In this document: in pieces, positions 60,031-64,000 of the stretch
Layout of the letters: each line of letters begins with the position of its first letter
How positions within the stretch are numbered: position 1 is the first letter of the stretch
From: Endozoicomonas sp. NE40
Lineage (GTDB): Bacteria; Pseudomonadota; Gammaproteobacteria; Pseudomonadales; Endozoicomonadaceae
Length of the DNA stretch: 64,000 bases
Assembly: GCF_040549045.1 (NCBI RefSeq)
Contig: NZ_JBEWTB010000002.1
Span: 3,104,501 to 3,168,500, forward strand
Direction of reading: 5' to 3'
Made by a program: the position numbers and the translations under genes
Notes under the pieces: model-generated
Database searches by the model: none
The model's input: the letters and a program-made list of their open reading frames with translations, nothing else
Told to the model about the DNA's origin: nothing

Positions 60031-61500
60031 ATGAAATTAAAACGCCTGGCTTATGTCGTTGCTCTCAGCAGCTCCCTGTCGATGCCATTAGCAGCATCAG
60101 AAATAAAACAAACAGGGGCCGATGAAAGTCGACAGCCCAATATTGTGATCCTGTTCGCTGATGACCTCGGCTACGCCGATGCCGGTTTTCAGAATCAGAG
60201 CAAAGATGTTCATACTCCCAACCTTGACCGCCTGGCCGCTAACGGTGTTGTTTTTACAGACGGTTATGTCACCGCGCCGGTATCCGGGCCTTCAAGAGTG
60301 GGTCTGTTGACAGGGCGTTATCAGCAACGCTTTGGTTATCACGATAACGTTGCGCCTTTTGTTCTGGAAGAGGGTATTGAACAGGGGTTGCCACTGGATA
60401 TTCCCACCATTGCCAACTTTTTTAAAGACGCTGGTTACAGAACCGGAATGGTAGGCAAATGGCACGATGGTGATGACCAGAAGTTCTGGCCTTACAACCG
60501 TGGTTTTGAAGCCTTTTACGGGTTTAACAATGGTGCGACCAACTACTTTGTCGGTGCCGACAATATCAAAACCTATGTCAAAACGCCGTATTACTCGATT
60601 TATCGTGATGATGAACTGGTGGATAACTTTGAAGAGTATCTGACCGACCGCTTTGGCAGTGAAGCCGTTGATTATATTAACCGGCACAAAGACGATCCAT
60701 TCTTCCTCTACATGTCGTTTAATGCTGTGCATGATCCAATGGATGCTACGGAAGAGGACCTGAAGAAGTTTGCCCATATTGAAGACGAGAATCGTCGTAA
60801 GCTGGTCGCCATGGGGTATGCCATGGATCGCAATGTTGGCCGAATTATGGATGCCATTGATGACAATGGGCTGGCTGAAGATACCCTGATTTTTTTCCTG
60901 TCGGATAATGGCGGCAAGGCGACAGGTAATAACAGCGTTAACTACTCCCTTAATACACCCCTGAGAGACCAGAAAGGCACACTCTGGGATGGTGGCATTC
61001 GGGTACCGTTTACTGTGACCTGGAAAGGTACGATTCCTGCGGGACAAACCATGAATGAACCGGTTATTGCCCTTGATATTCTGCCTACGTCACTGGCGGC
61101 GGCGAATATTCAGTCAAAGCCTGAATGGAAGCTGGATGGTGTCAATATCCTGCCTTATCTCAAGGGTGATCAGGCTCAGCTGCAGGATCGCTCCCTGTTC
61201 TGGGATAACTGGCGTTCCAGTGCGGTACGTGATCGTGACTGGAAGCTGATTATTCCGAATAAAAACATGAAAAATGCCCGCCCACAGTTGTTTAAAATTT
61301 CTGATGATATCGGGGAACAAAGGAATGTGATGGCTGATTACCCTGAAGAAGCAGCACGTTTAATGCAGAGGTTTGAAAGCTGGAACCAGAACAATAAGCC
61401 TCAGAAATGGGGATGGAACCGAAAGGCTTTTCCGGTCAATAACGGCTATCGGCACTTTGGTGAAGAAGTGAAAAAGGGTAAAGAGGTGAAAAAGCAATGA
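60031..61500 (+). CDS. Secreted sulfatase, Ser-type formylglycine site
   Basis: 489 aa with signal peptide MKLKRLAYVVALSSSLSMPLAAS. Sulfatase motifs: ILFADDLGYADAGF, the modification signature APVSGPSRVGLLTGRYQQRFG with Ser85 at the formylglycine position, MVGKWHDG, and FFLSDNGGKATGNN with the metal-binding DNG. Shorter than the other sulfatases of this region and of a different subgroup (closest to SulfAtlas-type S1 enzymes in polysaccharide loci). Ser-type sites are matured only by the radical-SAM anSME. The GH43-like gene overlaps its stop by 4 bases, so the two act as a unit, probably removing sulfate then sugar from a sulfated polysaccharide. Confidence 0.93.
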   Translation: MKLKRLAYVVALSSSLSMPLAASEIKQTGADESRQPNIVILFADDLGYADAGFQNQSKDVHTPNLDRLAANGVVFTDGYVTAPVSGPSRVGLLTGRYQQRFGYHDNVAPFVLEEGIEQGLPLDIPTIANFFKDAGYRTGMVGKWHDGDDQKFWPYNRGFEAFYGFNNGATNYFVGADNIKTYVKTPYYSIYRDDELVDNFEEYLTDRFGSEAVDYINRHKDDPFFLYMSFNAVHDPMDATEEDLKKFAHIEDENRRKLVAMGYAMDRNVGRIMDAIDDNGLAEDTLIFFLSDNGGKATGNNSVNYSLNTPLRDQKGTLWDGGIRVPFTVTWKGTIPAGQTMNEPVIALDILPTSLAAANIQSKPEWKLDGVNILPYLKGDQAQLQDRSLFWDNWRSSAVRDRDWKLIIPNKNMKNARPQLFKISDDIGEQRNVMADYPEEAARLMQRFESWNQNNKPQKWGWNRKAFPVNNGYRHFGEEVKKGKEVKKQ

Positions 61501-63416
61501 AACGATTATCTCTTGCTCCTCTGGCTTTAGCCGCAGCGTTTATGGGAGCCACTGCTGCGAATGCGGCGACAACCTTTATAAATCCCATTGATATCGAATA
61601 CCAGTACGGTGAACGTATTCCGGAACAAAGGCAGTTCATCAAAGCCGAAGGGCTGGTTACAAGGCAAAGTGCTGATCCGGTGGTCGTGAGTTATGAGGTG
61701 GAGGGCGAGCATAAGGGTTACTTTATGTTTGCCAGCCAGGGACGTGGTTACTGGATGTCTGAAGACCTGATTCACTGGGATCATATTCAGCCAATCGGTG
61801 ACTGGCCTGTCAGTTATTTTACGCCGGGCTCAGAGTCTGATACCACTGATAAAGACCCGGACACAGGTATGGAGTGGAAAGATATGATCGCTCCGGCGGC
61901 ACTGGTGAAAGACGGCAAAATCTATCTGCTGGCTTCTCACCGCAGGGGTAGCAAGACACCGTTGTTTGTGTCTGATGATCCAGCGTCCGGTAAATGGCGT
62001 GTTGCCGATGAAGACCTTGGCTTTCCTGTCGTAGGGGATACTAACCTGTGGGACCCTGCTCTCTATTTTGAGGATGACCAGTGGTATATCTACTGGGGCT
62101 CTTCCAACCTTCACCCTTTATGGGGTGCCAAAATTAACGAGAATCGTCGTTTTGGTATGCACGTAGACCGTTTTGCCAAACCGTTGATGGCATTGCATCC
62201 GGATGTGCATGGCTGGGAGCGAATGGGGTTTGACCATACTTCTCCACGAGCGCCTTACATTGAAGGGCCGGAGATGCTGAAGCATGGAGATACTTATTAT
62301 CTGTCGTATGCTGGGCCGGGTACTGATGGCAACGTGTACGGTGATGGTATTTATGTAGGTGAGTCTCCATTAGGACCTTTTTCTTATCAGGAACATAACC
62401 CTGTCACCTACAAACCCGGTGGTTATGTTCACGGTGCCGGTCATGGTAATACCTTCAGGGATGCTTACGGGAACATCTGGCGCAGTGGCTCCAACTGGTA
62501 TGGCGTGAACTGGGTGTTTGAGCGTCGGAATGTGCTTCTGCCTTCTGCTGTTGATGAAGACGGGGTTATGTACTCAACAGCCCGTTTTGCCGACTTCCCT
62601 CAGTTTGCTCCAACCGCAGAATACAGTGATCCGAATGATCTGTTTACTGGCTGGATGTTGTTGTCTTACAACAAGCCTGTGACTGCAACGTCTACGCTGG
62701 CTCCGGAAAACGACCGTACTTTTGATGCAGATTTTGTCTCTGATGAGAACCCGAGAAACTTCTGGGTGGCTGCTGAAAATAATGCGGACCAGCAGTTGGT
62801 GATTGATCTGGAAAATGAGATGACCATCAAGGCGGTTCAGATTAATTATGCGGACTACCTTGTGACTGGCGACGAATACCGGGCGCCTTTGCCGCGAGAC
62901 AACCGCACGGATGAATACCGTGAGCGAATTTACACCCACTATCGTTTATCCGTTTCCAGTGACAACAAAAACTGGAAGGAAGTCAGCAACAATCTCGATA
63001 AGCAGGAAAACCGCTCCAATATTTATATTGAGCTGGATGGACCTGTAAACGCCCGTTATGTACGCTTTGAAAACGTACATATTGGCGTAAAGCATCTGGC
63101 TGTTAATGGGCTGCGGGTGTTTGGTAATGCGAATGGTGATGTGCCGTCGCTACCGGAACAGTTGAATGTCAGAAGGGATTATGATCGCCGTAATGCGTTT
63201 GTCAGCTGGAAGCTGGTTGATGATGCGGTTGGTTACAATATTCGCTTTGGCATTGCGCCAGACAAGCTTTATCACACTTACCAGATCTGGGCTGATGAGT
63301 TTCAAGGTGAGAAGCAAATCCGTTCATTGAACGTTCACAGCGAATACTACTTTGCGGTTGAAGCGTTTAATGAGAGCGGGGTATCAACACTGACCGAGGC
63401 GATGCATATCGAATAA
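61497..63416 (+). CDS. GH43-like exported glycoside hydrolase with C-terminal beta-sandwich domains
   Basis: 639 aa; signal peptide MKRLSLAPLALAAAFMGATAANA. N-terminal five-bladed beta-propeller of GH43 type: candidate catalytic Asp in QSADPVVV (D60), Asp in NLWDPALYF (D186) and the general-acid Glu in YIEGPEML (E256). Residues about 390-545 form a discoidin (F5/8 type C)-like sandwich (NPRNFWVAAENNADQQLVIDLE), and 550-639 a fibronectin III-like domain (FVSWKLVDDAVGYNIRFG). Acts on arabinose, xylose or galactose linkages in the family; here coupled to a sulfatase by ATGA overlap. Subfamily cannot be fixed by eye. Confidence 0.82.
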   Translation: MKRLSLAPLALAAAFMGATAANAATTFINPIDIEYQYGERIPEQRQFIKAEGLVTRQSADPVVVSYEVEGEHKGYFMFASQGRGYWMSEDLIHWDHIQPIGDWPVSYFTPGSESDTTDKDPDTGMEWKDMIAPAALVKDGKIYLLASHRRGSKTPLFVSDDPASGKWRVADEDLGFPVVGDTNLWDPALYFEDDQWYIYWGSSNLHPLWGAKINENRRFGMHVDRFAKPLMALHPDVHGWERMGFDHTSPRAPYIEGPEMLKHGDTYYLSYAGPGTDGNVYGDGIYVGESPLGPFSYQEHNPVTYKPGGYVHGAGHGNTFRDAYGNIWRSGSNWYGVNWVFERRNVLLPSAVDEDGVMYSTARFADFPQFAPTAEYSDPNDLFTGWMLLSYNKPVTATSTLAPENDRTFDADFVSDENPRNFWVAAENNADQQLVIDLENEMTIKAVQINYADYLVTGDEYRAPLPRDNRTDEYRERIYTHYRLSVSSDNKNWKEVSNNLDKQENRSNIYIELDGPVNARYVRFENVHIGVKHLAVNGLRVFGNANGDVPSLPEQLNVRRDYDRRNAFVSWKLVDDAVGYNIRFGIAPDKLYHTYQIWADEFQGEKQIRSLNVHSEYYFAVEAFNESGVSTLTEAMHIE

Positions 63417-63647
63417 AAGCGGGCGCTCTCACCAAAGCGTGGGAGCGTATTCATGGCAACCGTTACTACTTCTGCATCCATTGCCCCAACCACGGCAATG
63501 GTTTGATTTGCCGTGGCCTGCATGGAACAAAAAAACAGGGCAGATAGAAGTACGCTGCGTTTTTTCACTGAGGTGATTGCCTGTGCCTGTGAACAGAAGA
63601 TCAGGGATTCTAATAGACATCACCACATGAACGAATAGGCGTTAATA
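63417..63647. other. Gap with a signal-peptide-bearing gene remnant
   Basis: A minus-strand GTG frame begins at 63568: MKKRSVLLSALFFCSMQATA looks like a signal peptide, and the next residues NQTIAVVGAMDAEVV recall the start of MTA/SAH nucleosidases. The frame then runs into the GH43 3' end. Hairpin-forming GCGCTCTCAC / GTGGGAGCGT lies at about 63424-63449. Probably a remnant, at best a short exported peptide. Confidence 0.35.
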
Positions 63648-64000
63648 TCAATCCTGAAGCTTCTCGTTCAGTTCGGCTACATTGGTGCGCTTACCCTTTT
63701 GGTAGTCGTAGTTGCGATTTTTAAAGCGCTTTCCGGTGACGTTGTCAGGTAACTGGCTGTCCCATTCGTCAAAGGTATCCTGCATCATCTGGGCTTTTTC
63801 TGGATGAACATTCGCCAGGTCATGACGCTCGCCGGGATCATTCTCAAGGTCAAACAGGCGAATGGTTTGTGGGCCGCTTTTACTGTTTCTGGTCAGCTTC
63901 CAGTCACCAATGCGAATCGCATAATCTTCATCCCGGCGCCAGTGCAGGGTTTCATGAGGGCGTTCGTCCGCAGGTTTTTTACCAGTGATATAAGGCAGCA
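63648..64000 (-). CDS. Sulfatase C-terminal part (5' end beyond the window)
   Basis: The minus-strand frame from the window edge to TGA at 63650-63648 reads LPYITGKKPADERPHETLHWRR, AIRIGDWKLTRNSK, and LFDLENDPGERHDLANVHPEKAQ, the standard C-terminal part of sulfatases. About 117 residues are visible. It converges with the sulfatase-GH43 operon. Active-site residues lie outside the window. Confidence 0.88.
   Translation of the reverse strand, partial: LPYITGKKPADERPHETLHWRRDEDYAIRIGDWKLTRNSKSGPQTIRLFDLENDPGERHDLANVHPEKAQMMQDTFDEWDSQLPDNVTGKRFKNRNYDYQKGKRTNVAELNEKLQD

Overview
The window looks like chromosome from a marine, probably animal-associated gammaproteobacterium, most likely Endozoicomonas or a close relative (Oceanospirillales). 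This is inferred from gene content and not from a marker gene. No rRNA, tRNA or CRISPR array was recognised. Supporting content: a eukaryote-like ubiquitin-specific-protease (USP) domain protein, ecotin, a long pyruvate:ferredoxin oxidoreductase inside an Rnf operon, several sulfatases, and ordinary gammaproteobacterial housekeeping genes (trpB, pdxY, rluA).

Layout. 1-1.7 kb: sulfatase, cut by the window edge. 1.8-6.9 kb: stand-alone trpB, a frameshifted HEAT-like gene, two very small genes, and a divergent MocR regulator / PNPOx-like pair. 7.3-16.2 kb: NCS2 purine permease, LysR regulator, a 1089-aa exported protein of unknown function, rluA, an LplT-like MFS carrier and a Crp/Fnr-family regulator. 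16.3-24.2 kb: pdxY and a leucine/isovalerate module (isovaleryl-CoA dehydrogenase, methylcrotonyl-CoA carboxylase with a split alpha subunit), divergent from a MaoC hydratase and a CitE-type lyase, then an isochorismatase-family hydrolase. 24.3-27.7 kb: a small protein with a papain/transglutaminase-like Cys-His-Asp pattern, a coiled-coil protein, a YfcZ/DUF406 protein and a SulP transporter.

27.8-38.5 kb is one minus-strand redox operon read rnfB - nifJ - rnfC - rnfD - rnfG - rnfE - rnfA - small NqrM-like Cys protein. PFOR would reduce ferredoxin and Rnf would couple ferredoxin:NAD+ oxidoreduction to ion pumping. RnfB resembles the Bacteroidetes type, and its N-terminal membrane anchor is frameshifted in this sequence. 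39-43.2 kb: DUF6279 lipoprotein, USP-like protein and ecotin, the last two plausible host-interaction factors.

43.5-64 kb is a polysaccharide-degradation region: four sulfatases are seen in the window (three here, one at the left edge), with GH3, GH144-like and GH43-like enzymes, an outer-membrane barrel, two ExoP-type carbohydrate-binding proteins (one truncated by an IS4-family element), a LacI regulator and candidate LacI-type operators. There are no SusC/SusD-type genes; uptake may rely on the porin. Mobile and decayed DNA is concentrated here: the IS4 element, a REP-like pair, four 22-bp direct repeats and a toxin-antitoxin pair whose toxin has lost its middle.
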